This document shows positions 25,101-40,100 of a stretch of DNA of 64,000 nt, one piece after another. The stretch is from the NCBI GenBank assembly GCA_003864495.1, contig ML133443.1:1115486-1179485 (forward strand), in the 5' to 3' direction. The first letter of the stretch is position 1. The number at the start of each line of letters is the position of its first letter. Source of the DNA: Nemopilema nomurai (taxonomy: Eukaryota; Cnidaria; Scyphozoa; Rhizostomeae; Rhizostomatidae). Under the pieces are notes generated by a model, which saw nothing but the letters and a program-made list of their open reading frames with translations, had not been told where the DNA came from and made no database searches. Made by a program: the position numbers and the translations under genes.

Positions 25101-28100
25101 TGTTCTGAGTCTAGACTTGAAGTTAGTTCATTATCCAGCTACTGAACTTTACCAGGGTGAAGGGGGTGGGTTAGGGGAGTCCATAATCATCCGAAGGTTG
25201 TTTCCCAATAAAAGTCTATCAGCCCTATCTGACTTTCCACATAAACCGAGTTGCCTGCTATATCTTTCCAGACAAGACCGTTCTTTCTTTGGTCACTGCT
25301 TGCAAAAATTAATCATTCTTTGCTGACTTTCAAGAAGTTTTCTCAAAAACCTGCCAACTCAGAAATCCAAAATTTTAGTGACGTCCGCGGTTGCTTTAAG
25401 ACGTCACCCAGGCTTGAGAAGTAGTCACCCGGGTGCACATGAGATCGAATTATCAACCTCTGACTACTGAAGTGCTTGTGTAGCATTTAAGGAAACCATG
25501 AATAACAATAACGGGAGATAGTCGAAAAGTCAGAAGTCATACGAACTACCAGCTACAAGATACGAGTCGTCTTAAGCCCATAATACTTTATAAGGGCTGC
25601 ATGAATACCCTTGTGATACTGGAGATTATGAGTAAATGATAATTTCAATGCGCAAAGGGGAAAGGACTCACCGTGTAGAATGCGATCATGCGCTCCCAGC
25701 CTGGTGAACAGACGATCAACGGGAGTGAATCTGCACGTTTCTGCCGGTACGTGGCACCCCTTTAGACCAAACACAACATGCCTCAAGTCATTGCTCAGGT
25801 GATCACACAAAAATGGAGTCGAGCATTAAATCATGAATTTACCTCACTGACTAAAAATGACTATCAACAAAACAATTTTGCAATGCGTTTGCCGAGAGTA
25901 ATGCCTGCTTCTCGCATTTAATCAATCAAATGCTTATAAGTTATTTCCGTTTTCACAAGAACATTGTTGTTTTGTAATATCGTCACCAAATTCGTGAAAA
26001 ATTTTAATCCTGATCAGTCTGAATTCTTTTTAAAAACTAACTTGCTAATCCTCTCCTTGGCAATTCGTCCAATATTTTATTTTTAGATTTTTAAAACATA
26101 AATGGTAGAAGTAGAATTTTCTTCATTTTAACAGAAAGCAAAGACATACCAGCTGTGCCATTATAATAATGACGCCAGCTTGCCGCATTAGGGTTGACTT
26201 TCCGCCCATGTTTGGACCAGTGATAAGGAGGCACGAGCTGTCTTGGGCATCCTCATCGATATCTCCCTGCAAAAACATTGAATACGCTCAACGTGGAAAA
26301 ATCCTTTGGCTGCCAAGACGTTCCAAACGGGTATTCGCAGGGAAAGGGCTGCTTATCAAACTATATCACACTCTCACATACCTGGATTTTGCCAACTCTG
26401 ATGTCATTTGGTATGAAGTCATCGCCAGTGAAAGTGCGACTGATGCAAGGATGCCTCGAATCGCGAATGTCGATGAAAGGCTTTGAGAAAAATGTGAAAG
26501 CTATTTAATCTAAGTGTTATTCAGATCATCAATATATCTATAAAGGAAAATGCTAAGCGATTGAATGGAGCAACTGACCACGTGCAGCTTAAATTTCTAC
26601 TAGAACTTATAGGTGCAGCTACAACTCTACTCTGGGATCGACTACGTCTATGGGATTGATGACTCGTTTCAAGGCAAGTGATTGGAAAAACAAATCAATT
26701 TGACCCCATACGCTGCATCTGTAAAGTCCCCAATAAATGTCTTGATGGATTCTAATAGATATGGGTGAACACAGGAAAATATGACATCCTCAAAATCGGA
26801 TACAATAGAGTTAATAGCATTCTGCATTTCTCAACTTCGATACATACGGTACATTCTACAAAGATTATCCAGCACTTGTTTCATGATTATGTACACGCAA
26901 AAGCCCTGGGCATTCGGTCAAAAGAAGGCCAAATGCTTGGCAAGATCGTTAGTCAAGTACTATACAATAATGAGATATTAAATCAAAGAAATAGAGCGTA
27001 CCATGCTGGAGCGATGCAACGACTCACCAAAATCAAATTTCAAAAAGAACTTTAAGCTACCCAAGTCTACTCACAGTGACATCTGATGACGTCATAACTA
27101 TCTCTGGCCGACAAGTTACACCGTCCGCGTTAGAGCTGGGTTGGAGAATGTTGAAGAAAAAGCGTCAGTCTTTTTGACGAAATGTAAACGATCGATGGTT
27201 AAAAGACATATCGTTATCAAATAAGATATAGACTCAACAACAACGGTTCCATCTTTCTTACGAAATCAAATTTGGAAAACGTTAAAGAGAACATGGCTTT
27301 GTTGTATATAGCTGGATTGTGATCCTTATTTGATCAAGAAGTTGAAAGCATAGAAATGTCGATAGATGTGGTCATGAACAGGATAGTCTGACCTTGTCTG
27401 AGAAACTGAAAATTTGTATTGGTTGCCCATTTGGATGCTTAAACTGGAGTGGATAGCTATACAACGTTGTATTATGAATTGTCTATGACATTTTCAAACT
27501 TCAATGATTCGTAGGCAATTAACTTCCTCTTTCGTTAAGTGGATAGATTAACTTGTTTTGACGACGAAACCAGGAATTCGCTGACGTGGCTAATTTCAAG
27601 CATTGTTCTATGTAATAATATATTAGATCGATTTGCTGTTCAATTAAAACCATGAAAAGCATACCTGTATTTTGCCAGGCTCATTAGACAGTCAAGAACT
27701 GAGATGCATTGGAGGGCGCCTTCTAGGGAACGGTATCTGATCAAAAAGGACAACTTTAATTACAAAGAAGGGCAAGAGCAGAAATTACAAATGCAAAAGT
27801 TTAAAATTGAACAAACAGGTTCTAGTTATCGGTTTTTCGTTCTTGCCGTAAGCCATCATACAATAGCAGATTAGAATTGACAGCGGAGAACCGCCAAATC
27901 GATTAGCCACAGTAAAGTTGAGCCTTGATGGCACTGCGCACGTTATGAAGGACTGCAAACATTATTCTTAATTACAAACCTGTGTATATACCTCAAGATG
28001 GAGAAACATGTCTTGTGGAGAAACAATAAAAAAATTATTCCCAATGACTGTCAACAGAGTGGATACTGTGGTATCAGCAATAGGGACCAGTGTACCTTCT

Positions 28101-31100
28101 GTATTTCCCAATTTGGTGATTGTTATCGACTACTCCCGTTCGGCATCACGTCCTTTTACTATTACGTCACATGATTATGTTTTACTGTTGATTTCTAGAT
28201 ATGATATATCCATAAAACTAATGAAAATAATTTGATTATTTGTCATGATTGTAATACATACTTTTCGTCAAAAATGTGGAAGACGTTCCTCATCGTGTCC
28301 TTCAAAGCACTGTCTCTCCGTTCCTCTGCATCTCCCAGCTCGATCAATTTGTCTTCGATGTAATCAGTCCTAAACCGTTTGTAGCCTTTTCGTTGCGATT
28401 TCAAATGGTAATCGTCTGGGGTGTTTCTCTCCAGATTCTTTTCAGGAATCTCTAGCTGATATCGAAACTTACCTGCAGAAAGAGAAGTGACATAAAGGAA
28501 ACATCCAGTGGAGTTACATCTCATCGCACCAGCGAACGGTTACAAAACTGGATGCACAAGAAACTAACTCTTAAAAACTAGGTATGTCTAAAAAACCTAG
28601 TTAGTTTTTAAAAACTTTTGCTTTAACAAGTACATAATGAAAACCGTTTTTAAATTTTTAAATATCAACATGAAATTCCATTCTGAGTGGACAGAAAAAG
28701 TTCTTTTTAAGACTCTTCTAAAAGAAGGAACATACCATTTCCCCAGTATGTGATTGCCTAAAAATAAGAAAATTCAAAATGGCTTTAAAAAACAGTCAAT
28801 GAGAACAAAATCAACAGGTTAAGAGAAATAACAACGGTTCAACGGCCAAAATCAGGTTCGTAAATTAAAAACAAAAAGGAAATCTTGCATTTTTCTTGAA
28901 AAAGAGAAAATGCGTTTTGCGGCCTCAATTGTGGGCGATTTTAATAATCTAAAAAGTTGAAATATTCTTTAAAAAATACGACTCAAGCTAAAAGACAACG
29001 ATGGTAAAAATTTCTAGAATTTAGATGATGGATTAACGTCGATCAAGCTTTTATGAGAAGTTGGTGAGCAAGAGTGAATTCTGGCATTCGAAATAATGCA
29101 TGAGTGACACGGCTCCGGCCTGCGTGGTTACTTACACGACATCCTAGTCTTTTCCTTTGCTTCTCTAAATAATCGTCCAATTCTCTTCCAACTGTGCCAA
29201 TGTCCTCAAGTGCTTTGTCATACTCCTCGTGTACACCTGACACGAACAGGGGAATGAATGCAACGAAAAACATGACAAAAAAGTTAAGATATATATGATA
29301 ATAAAAAGTGCCTTAATAAAAGATAAGAAGTAAGGTAGATCAATATAAATTTTTGTATCAAGAAATTCATTAAAACGTTCTTATACCATAAGTTATGAAG
29401 GGAACAAATTAAGTGTATATAAACTGTATGTACAAAATGTAAAACCTGGAGAAATTTTGATATTTTGATATAAACGTCGTACAACAGCTGACATGGGTAA
29501 TGGCCGGGGGGCTTATAGGCGTGCCGGGGGCGGTTAACCATCGAACGATGGCATTTTGAGTGAAACTTGCAACGTCTTCTAAGAATGGCCTGGGTGTTTC
29601 CTAGAATGAAATAACACAAATAACTGCTCGTCCAGTAGCAGAACAAGTACCTTTCTTTGGAAGAATGACGCCATCTTTCTTTGCCTTGCTGTGATCAAAT
29701 GCATTCTACGGTAAAGGGTCAGTTATGAAATGTTAAATGAAGTATCAATGCATTGAGAATCCACCAATGCAACATGACAACGATCTTAAAAGGGCCAAGA
29801 GGATAGGGTGGTAGCAGACTTGAGAAAGGGATTATGACGCAGCTTGAATGCCTCGCGATCACTAACTAATTGATTGGTTGATTGGTTGATTGATTGATTG
29901 ATTGATCGCGATTTAGACCAGTGAAAAAACTGTTAGGCTCAATACACGTAGAGCTTCGTTTTTACTGTGAAGGGCGATTTGTTTAAAACAATCACCGCTA
30001 TCAAGGAAAGCAGATAGAAGGGCCTAAATGCTTCCGATTTGTGCAACAGAGCTTTCACTTAAGAACAGACCTTGCTGATTCTTAAGAATTGTTTTGGTTT
30101 CCAAATAAATTAATAAAGACCAAGGCATTGTAAAAATGATCAAACGAAAGATCATCTAAACTATAACACTTAAGCGTGACCTACGATAAGCTGGGCGTGT
30201 AAAAAACAAACTGCTCTTTGATTTGTTGAATTCATCAAGCACCTTGTACATTTAACAGACAAACAGTTGCTGTGACATTAACTTGCTTATCGGTTGAAAA
30301 AGAATTTACAAAACACAGGGTCATGTTTGGTAAATTAGCCAGTCACGGATAGACTGGATGAAATTTTCTTCAAGACAACTGTGTAGAAATCGCTTCCAAG
30401 CAAAAGACATTCATCATCAAGGTCAGCTGTTTGAAACTCTCTCAATAGATAACTGTTTAGTCATCTGTCCTAACAGCACATGAAACTCCATCTCAAATAC
30501 TTTTCATTACAGCAAGCAATATTTTCTATGCGTGGCAAACATCATTGCAATGTAATCTGCAATAAACAACAGGGCCTCTCAGTTTTGTACTATTTTCCAC
30601 AAGGTCATAATTTAGCCAGGATTTTATAAGTAAGAACAATATAAATGACTTGTGAAATCACCGTTCATACGACAGTTGTATGTCTGGAGTCGACACAGTT
30701 GAGTTTAAGATATTTTCCTTCGATACAAAAAAACTTCATCATTTCTTCTTTCGAATTTCCTTCACTTTATATGGCGGAAGCAGATTACCAAACATTACCT
30801 ACTAAATCTTATTTCTACGTGCCAAGTAGCATAAGTGGAATTTCGTTGGCTTAATCAAACTTGGCAGAAAAAGCTCACGTTCCTAAGCCTAAAAACAATT
30901 GGTCACATTTGATTTCACAGGTGATTTCATTGGGTACAAGAGCGGTTCAAATCATCTTCCCCAGATCCCTGTTAATAAACAAGCACATTTATTGCATGCT
31001 CATTTAAAGCATTGATAGAGTCATTCACCGTTTAAAAAAAACTTGCTTTGAGCTGCAAAGCCGTAAACTTGCATAAAAAAGAGAAACAGTTTTGCATTTT

Positions 31101-34100
31101 TTCTTGCAATTTAGAAGCTTGAATAATAAGAAGATAAAAATAATTCCCCAATATCAAGCAAGAACGCTTTGGCTATCTTCGCCTGCTTATTTATAAGCAG
31201 AACATTTTTAGTTCTGTAAATAGTTTGCACAGTTCCAGAAACACCAGTTTTGTTCAGAGTTCGCGGTCAAAGTAAATATGAGACAATACGAGAATCCCTT
31301 TGTCAAAGTCACGTTCAAATTGCAGTACCGTAAATCCTCGAATTGGCCCCCACCCTAGAACTAAAATTTTTCAATAAGCCCCCCCACCCTCGAATAAGCC
31401 TCCCTTCGAATTGTTGATTTTTTACTCCTGCGGTTGCCTTTGGCATTTTAGTAAATTAACACAAAAATTTATATTTTTGTTTATAATTTAATCAAATGTT
31501 ACTTTATACTTAGGTTATTTTTCATACTATGAAATGAAAAAAAATTAAAAAATTATCTATTTATGTGGCATGTTTAAAGAAATTTTATAAGCCCCCCCCC
31601 CCCTCGAATAAGCCCCCCCCTCTCGAATACGCCCCCATCCAAAAATATAAAAAATAAATAAGCCCCCAGGGGGCTAATTCGAGGATTTACGGTATAGCAG
31701 GTGACAAATTCAACTTTTTGGCACATACTTTAAAAAAGTTGAGGAATTCTGTCAAATCAGGAAATCCTTTAGAAGACTTTCCTGAAACAAAAAGAGAGAG
31801 AGATATATATTTACTCTCGACAGACATATTAAACGCTTTAGCTTTTTCATAATATAGCAAATAACATGCAACGTTATTTGAAAGCAAGGCCTTGTACGTA
31901 CCTTCCTGCTTCTTGACGATTTGTTGCAACAAACTGGACCTGTAGTAAATATAATCCTTTCATTTAATAAACGGAATCTTAAATGTCAGTAAAGGCCTTT
32001 CATTTGAAAGAAAAACGAAAGTCAAATTAACTTTGTTTAAAAACTAACAACAGGTATAGCTCTTAAAGACATGAAGTTGAAGAAAGCTGCCTTGAGAATT
32101 ATTTTGGTAGAATTATTTTGGTAGAATTATTTTGATAGAATTGGGTGGTCCAAGGAGGATTACCTCGGAGGTTCGTCGTCTGTTTGGAACAGATTAATTA
32201 CTTTGCTGGTCTTTTCCAATCCTTCCAATGCAGACAGCAAATCACCAATCTTACGTTTACTAGAGCGAAATGAACCAGAAAATGTACACAAATAAATCAT
32301 TTACAGCTTTTATTGATTAGTTGAGGCCCTTAAAAGTGGAAATTTAGCAGTGATTTGATATTATGCGGGCTATCCAGTAGAACATTTTATTAAATATCTT
32401 TTCAATTCCTTCAATTCGCTTCAGTGTCCTAAAAACTACCTTCGGATGCAAGGTAGAAACAAATACAAATCAGAATGTTCAACAATAACTGGTTACATAC
32501 ATAAGTTCTAAATAAAAGAAATAGCCAAAGACATATCTCACTTGTAAACATCATTATTGAAGAGTATCTGTCTGCCTTCGGGGTGACTTTTGCTTTTCTT
32601 CAATGACCCCATTGCGTGGATCCTAATGGGGAAAATTGTCGTTCCAAGGAATCAATACGTTTTCAAGAGAAGACTGGTTTAGTTGCCCTTGAATATCTTT
32701 AAACGGGACATTTGCTAACTAAAGCCTACTTCTAACACACCAATAACTGAAAATTGACAACTTCGCGTTTTTACTAACATATACTGCCTGAGTTTTAACT
32801 TCTTTCACCAAAAGCCAACTAGAGATTGCTAATTTCCCAACCCTTATATTTATTGCATTCGCCAAAAGGATATTTTCTAAATTCCGATTGAAATGAGTAT
32901 CTGATTGTTTAAGAACTAAGCAAAACAGCCTTTGGAGATAAATTAGTGTGTTACTTTGGTAAAAGTTGAAAAACCATTTCTTGAATTTATCAAATACGAG
33001 TGTGCAATCTTGAACTTACTGATATTTCTGAGAAACTTTTGCACTGAATTTTCTGACATTACGGCATAATCAAGTTCCTTTTAATGAGCCCAACTAAAGC
33101 TTAATCAAAGATGGACAAGTTAGACCAAACGATAACTTGAAAGAGCTATAAACAGAAAAAATCAGACAAAGGAAACTTGGCATTGCGTAAGTACTGTAAT
33201 GATGGTAAGCAAGGCAGACCTTCTTAGAATTCTCTCCAGGTCCGGAATGGTCCGCATAATCTCACTGGCCTTCTCCATCAAACTTAACTTCCCCATCAGT
33301 TCTTCGACAGCATCCAGCCTGGGACAATAACAATTTGACAGATGACGATATGACACCTAAACGATGTAACTAATAAACTTTAAGACCAAAAGAGGATTCT
33401 TGATTCTCGATGCGAGGCCAGAAGGTGGCTTATAAATCTAAAGCGATTCAACTAGCACTACCTTATTGCAAACCTAAAAATTCAAAGTCGTAGTTAACAG
33501 TTGTTGACAGTTAAGAAGAGAAACGAAGACTTGTGTTGGTTGCCATCGAAGCAGCAGGGATCTCATTTTGGGTGTGAATAAATAATGGGTATGATCTAAA
33601 TATAATCCAACCAGCAGCCATAGGAAACTGAAAACACACTTGTCGGATCATAGGGTTGGAGGTCTTGAACAAAGGACAGGAAATTAAGATTTCGCACCTG
33701 GCATTAATACCGTCTGGGTGACAAAGTGGAGCACAGAGCCACTGCTTTAACAAGCGTTTCCCTGTTGGACAAAAAGTCTGACAGTTAAAACATCTTGATC
33801 ATTCATAGTATCATCTCTCAGAGAAATATAGCATTTATGTACCCAATAGAAGGCTTTGGGCCACAGATGTTTTAAGCGGTGCTCTCTTTACTTGAAGCAT
33901 ACTCTCTATCATCATACGACACAGCAGAAATTCAGCATTTTGCTAAACCAAGGCCTGGAAGCAATGGCGACATCGTTTCGTTCATCGATTTGGTGAAAGC
34001 ATTATGCACCAGAATAATGTTTTGAAACCAACATTAATAATTATGCAACAGAATTAGGCTTCCTTGTGAAAACAAATCGTGTACTGATCTGCTGTAGGCA

Positions 34101-37100
34101 AAATCAGCATATCATTGAGACTTGAACAGTAATAATTAGAAACATTTTATAGACTAACAACCTAAAAGGAAAGAAGATGGTATGTTGGAAAGTTTCAATG
34201 ATACGGTTTACCCTTTACAAAGTAACTTCCCCTTCCACCACCACTTTAAACAACAGCCATCCCCACAGGTTTCTAAATTTTCCAATTTATACTTCGCCCT
34301 CAAATGGACACCCTGTGATTCAAATAAGGACCCCGAACCTCGACCTAGTGCCCCCTTTGAACTTTACCCACTCGAAGGAGCAAACCCCTTTAAGTAACCG
34401 AAAATCGACCAGGAATGACTCGAAGTCAAATATTGGACTCACCAAAGGGTGTACTGCAATGATCAAGTTGTTCAAGCAATGAGCCTTCCAGGCCCCCCTC
34501 TCCATTGCAGACTATGTCAAGATTGGAAAGTGTGACTCCATCGAGAATCTGTAGATATATAGAGTAATACGCTAAGGCATAAGAAGTGCTAACTGTTTAA
34601 AGCAATTAGCCTAAACTAAATAGCATCAGCTTTTTAAAAAGAAATGACTGACTCATCCCTTTTACCTATTACAGGTTAATCATATAACAGACCATGAACG
34701 GCAATTAATGAATCACATCGCCATTAATGAAAAGAAGACAACCAACCAGTTTTTGTCGTTGCTCGGGAAAGGAACCAACTTCGCGAGATGGAGAGAGATT
34801 ATCCACAGGGATGTACTCCTAAAAGAAGAATAATTCTCACAGACATCTGGGGCATACGGGAAAAAATTCGTAGATAGAGGTACAGAAACGATGAATGTAT
34901 AGAAGGGAGGAGTACTCATACCTCAAACTGCCCCATTGACAACAGCTCCTCTTCAATTAAGCATTTGTTCAGGTACCTAGAATAAAATAAATAAAATAAA
35001 TAAGGTGTTTATACATGATGATCGTAGCACAAAGCTACTGCTAGTTAAAATTAACTGTAGCAAGCATTCAGACTTGACAATTGGCATATTTCAGCGATAT
35101 ACCAGATAAAGACACCAGAATGGAAATTTCAGATACATTTCAATACCAAAGACAAGCCATTAGATGCAAGGATATGAATGCTTGACATTGCAAGCTGCGA
35201 AATGACATTAATCAAAATTAGTCCGTGCTGCATGCAGCAGGTTCGGTACAATGCTGTACAATTTATCCATTTAGATGCCTTGGTAATGACTAAGAAAAAA
35301 ATCAACGTAACGCAACCAAAAGAAAACGTAGCAAGAAAAAATAGCTAGAAGTACCAGATACATGCTCCAAGTGCACTGATTGCCAAACTGTATTCATCAG
35401 ATGCCGTGAGCCCTAGGGTATCAGCTGGTATGGAAGAGAAGAAGGCAACTCTTACTAGGACAGCTCACATATGACAGAATGGAAATTTACAACTATGCTG
35501 TGAATGAATTCGAGAGAACATTGTCCTACAGCAGGAAGCATTTGCAATAAAGGAAGATAAACCAAAAAACTTCTTCAATTTAAAAAAACCCAACTGATCT
35601 GCCACTAACGTTTTTAGTTACCTTCACAAATTCACTACGAAATATGCTGATGATAGGTAATAAGAACATGAAATATATTGTTTTCTAATGGCCATTATAC
35701 CTTTAGACAATCATGTGACCATTCATGTTGATCCAAAACAGTACGGAGTAGATACTGAATTAATCTAGCCTTCCACTGCATAAATGAAGGTGTTAATGGC
35801 GAACTCAAATCAAATATGAAATTAATAAAATAATTAGAATTTGAAATGGCTTCTAGCTAAAGTTTTAATCAACTAACCATCGGACAACATTTTCTTGAGA
35901 ACTGGTGGCCATGACTAGAGATAAATCAACAACACTGTCAATTGAGACGACTCGAATTAAAACCACAAATGATTAACAAAAAACAAAAGATTCTCAGCTC
36001 ATGCGGACAACTGATTATCTGCCATCCTTAAGATGCATTTTCACTAGCCTTTTCAAATAGCAGTAGGCCATTCACCAGAAGGCACTAATTACTTTTTGCA
36101 ATTTTCTGAGATTATTCAAACGAGCTTTTATCCAAGCAAACTTTCGGGAAAGAGCTAGTATCATACACATGGTTTTCGTGTCTTTCAGATCAAATCGAAA
36201 CATACAAATCAAAAGGTACCTGAGTTGAACTTTCATTTTTCAGAGAATCATCGAACCAATTTTTCTCTGCAATTTGTTTCAATGTCTTTCCAGAATCCCA
36301 AAATTCTGTTCCTTCGAATTAAATAAAAGCAAACTTTTTAGAAAAAGCTTACAAAAGAAAGAGCTGATCAAAAAGTATATCACAAAGATATCGACTCGAA
36401 GTGTACTGAAAAATGGACTTAGCTTACCTGGGGCAAGTGCCTCTTTCAACGTAGATACGAGTTCATGTTGCAAAATGCTTTGAGTCTTTGTGCTAAGACC
36501 GCCTCTTTCATACAAGACCTTGGAAAAAAACAAACGTTTAAAAGTACACAGAAAGGAGTCCTTTTTAATAACCAAGCTAAAAATGCGAGAACCTTCGACC
36601 TGCAATCGGGATGATACGATAAGACCTTGAGATGATAAAAAGGGGCGTATAAATTGTACTTTGAATATGTTTATAAAGACGATCATTCATGAACTGAGCA
36701 TCAACGGTCAAGATGTGGCCTGGTTATTGCAGCTTGATGACATTTTCAAATATGAGTTGTTAGACATTTACAATCAATTATTACCTCAGCTGGTGGGTAA
36801 TGAGACAGCAGGGTTCTGAACCTTGATGTCTGTCGATCATCTTTGAACTGGCCGAGCTGAAAGAACATGGTACCAGATTATAATAATGACAAAATTAAGA
36901 TATAAAATTGTCACAAGTGAAGGTATCAGCAAGCAAGTTGGGGGAAGCTTGATGATATAACAGTCAAAAGACAGCATGTTACAACAAGATCTACTATTGA
37001 AAAACCTTGCATCCCACGATGCAAGCACTCACAATTAACCCTTTCTCTTTGTGAAAAAAGCATTGATACAATCAAAGGTGAATATTAATACAGTATAGTT

Positions 37101-40100
37101 GAAATATACAGTCGTGAGCCTTCGCTTATGATACAGTTTGCAAAAGTTGGCACTTTATGATATTGTCCATTTTCCCCTTGGAAATGGTTAACAATCCACC
37201 ACTGGCCTTCCCTGTATGCATACTATGTACATAAGAGAACACTGCTGTTGGCCATCTGCTTTGAAGAATTCGATGTCTTATATTTAGAGCTGCATACACT
37301 TGTGGTATTAGGTAAGTTTTACTGCAGCCAGAAGATGAAAAGAAGTAGCTCGTCTGGTCAGGTGTTTTCCCTTAGATGTATGTGGACCTTCAATTATGCT
37401 TAAGCTCTAAACAATCTCCTTTCGGATCAAAGACTCAAAAAAAGAAATTACGTGAAATTTTCCGATTGATGTATCCAGGAAGCAAACGCCAAATGTGCTT
37501 TCTGATCCACCATCGTTCTGAAATAATAAAGAGACTTCATTTTTCATAATGGCTATTGAAGTGGCTACTACATCATTGATGGCTAAGACGAAAAACTAAA
37601 AACATACAAGGTCTAAATCAGTATTATTGAATGCTATTCATACCATTCTCTACAAACAAATAGCACTTACAGATAATTAGCCATTACGAAACAACCTCCC
37701 TTTCCGGATAAAAAACATTTGTTTAAAGGACATGGAAAAATGACCATTGAGATTAGAGGATGTTAACAAAATATCTTTACTCTATGATCAAATTTATACT
37801 CCACTCTGGGTGAGGACCGTCAAGTGTTTTTGCAAGGTATCAGCCAACCTAGCTACAAGCTTGCGAAAGGTAACATGACGTAGGTTCACTAGCACAGACT
37901 TCAAAGGCCAATATTCAACAAAAACAGGCTTTAAAAGCCCTTCTCATTTCGTTGCTGGATTTTCAACATCTTTCCTTTGACGGAATTAAAACAAACAGCC
38001 GTGAAAGCAAACGCACTTAAGGTCAGGACTCAACCATTGATTTATCAACAACAAAACTGAACTTATGCTATTTTAACACCACCAGGGCATAGTCACACTA
38101 ACAAGTGCTTCTTTGTAATAGCGTTATTCAAACATGCAACCCTCTGAGAGGTAATCGGAAAGATTTAATTGACTTTATCAAGAAAGTTTTATTAGGCAGA
38201 TAAAGCAAAGATACCTTTTCGCAAAAGGCGAGAAGAAACGATGACTCCGCGTCGACCGCCTGGCCTTCTATGTAGCTGTACGTTTTTGTACCTTTTGAAA
38301 AAGTCGACCAGATTATTTAATAGTATTGAGAAGATCCAATGGTGTCTTTCATAGAGAGACGATATCAAGAGACTTACTTAAGGTCGGATTAGCGGATAGC
38401 ACCTTCTCACATCGATAATTTATTGACTTGATGACTAACAAGCTCGAGAAGTTATCAAACAAATTAAACATTCCTATTTGCACTGCTTTCCCTCTGGAAG
38501 CGATGTGCAGCGGAAAAATAGCTTCACTGTTTTCTGTCCTTGGGTAAACAACTCAATGGTAAATCAAGGTGCACTGTTCTACTAACTTATTGGTGCACGG
38601 GGCAATGATAGTGCAATGCATTCAAATCTGAAGTACCTTAGTATTTCAAGAAATTAAATTCTTGCTATGGCAGCCTTTATAAGCAACAATGACATTCTAT
38701 GATTACATAAAAAGGGTCATAGGAGTAAACCTTTTGATGTGACTGCAACCAACTCCCTGGCAACAACTCTTGGTGTTCCAGCTTCTAAAACAGCAAAAAA
38801 ATAATTGAAAGTGGAAAAGCTCACAGGCTACAGTTCATAGTTCGCTTCAAAGGAATCAGAAGTCACAATGGGATTATAAAGGCTTCTAATAATGTGAAGA
38901 AAGGAAAGTCCAGGCGCTTCAGCTGGAACGTTTTGCGTGAACCTACTTAACCAAGTCTACTATTGCACTTATAAAAGGGCCTAGCCAATTGGTAAAGAAA
39001 CCTACTCTTGGCACATCTTTCATTCATCATCTGTGGAGTCTCTGTTTGTTCAACTCTTGCTACTCTGAAAACAATTTGAAACAAAATCAATATTAACTTA
39101 ACCCAATAGCCAAAAAAAATTTGGTCCTCCAGATTAAAACAAAACCGAGCCAAAAAGATCCTGGAAGTAGAAGTCAGTACCAAAAAACTGCTAGGCTTAG
39201 AAACTAGGCAGTGGCGGTTCCTAGGCAGTGGCGGTTATTAAGCGTTTTGACTACGTGAAAAAAGTCCAATTGACGTGTCTTAAAAAGGCAAACTATGGAG
39301 AATTTAGAGCATTTACAGTGAATGTGCAGAGAGTCCTTTCCAACACGGAAACTTGGAAAGGAACTTGGAAAGAGGAAAGCCATCTACTACTGTCTTGTTT
39401 TAAATGAAAGAAGTAGAACATACTTGTAGCCACGCTGTACAAGAATATCTGAATATCTTGAAAAAGCAATTTCTGGAAAGCCACAATGGGCCGCCTTCCC
39501 CTGAAAAAGGGCACATGTAAGAACAAAAAAGGCAAATTCAGATAAAATAGTAATAGTTGAATAAAGCCCGAGAATAAGATAAATGTTGGACAGTATGCAA
39601 TCTTTCCATACTTATTACTAAAATGCGTTTTGGATACAACTTACAAGCAAATAAACCAAAAAATGCAGAAGGCAAATGAACCTACCCTCATAAAAAGCAA
39701 CCCTAGCTCTTTGACACCAACAACAGCATCCATGTGATATAATTCATAAAATTTCCCAAGCTACAACAAAGTCAATTTCATAGAATGAAAAACACTTAAC
39801 ACTAGATAATTTTTGCGATGTGAAATGAATTACAAATTGAATTTCAATTTTGCGTTTCTATCAGTGAAATAAGGAATTACTTTCTCACCGATTATGTCTA
39901 CTATCCCATAAAAAACCTTAACCAATAGAATCACTTAAAACTAATAGCAATAATATATCAAGAAACAAAAAAGTTAAAGCAAATAAGAAAGATTATTTGC
40001 ATAGATCATAGATAATTAAACAAATTAAAGCGGGCAATAATAGTTGTACTTAATAATTAAAATTAAAGTGTCTGAAAATAAGCTCATTAATAAAACGATG

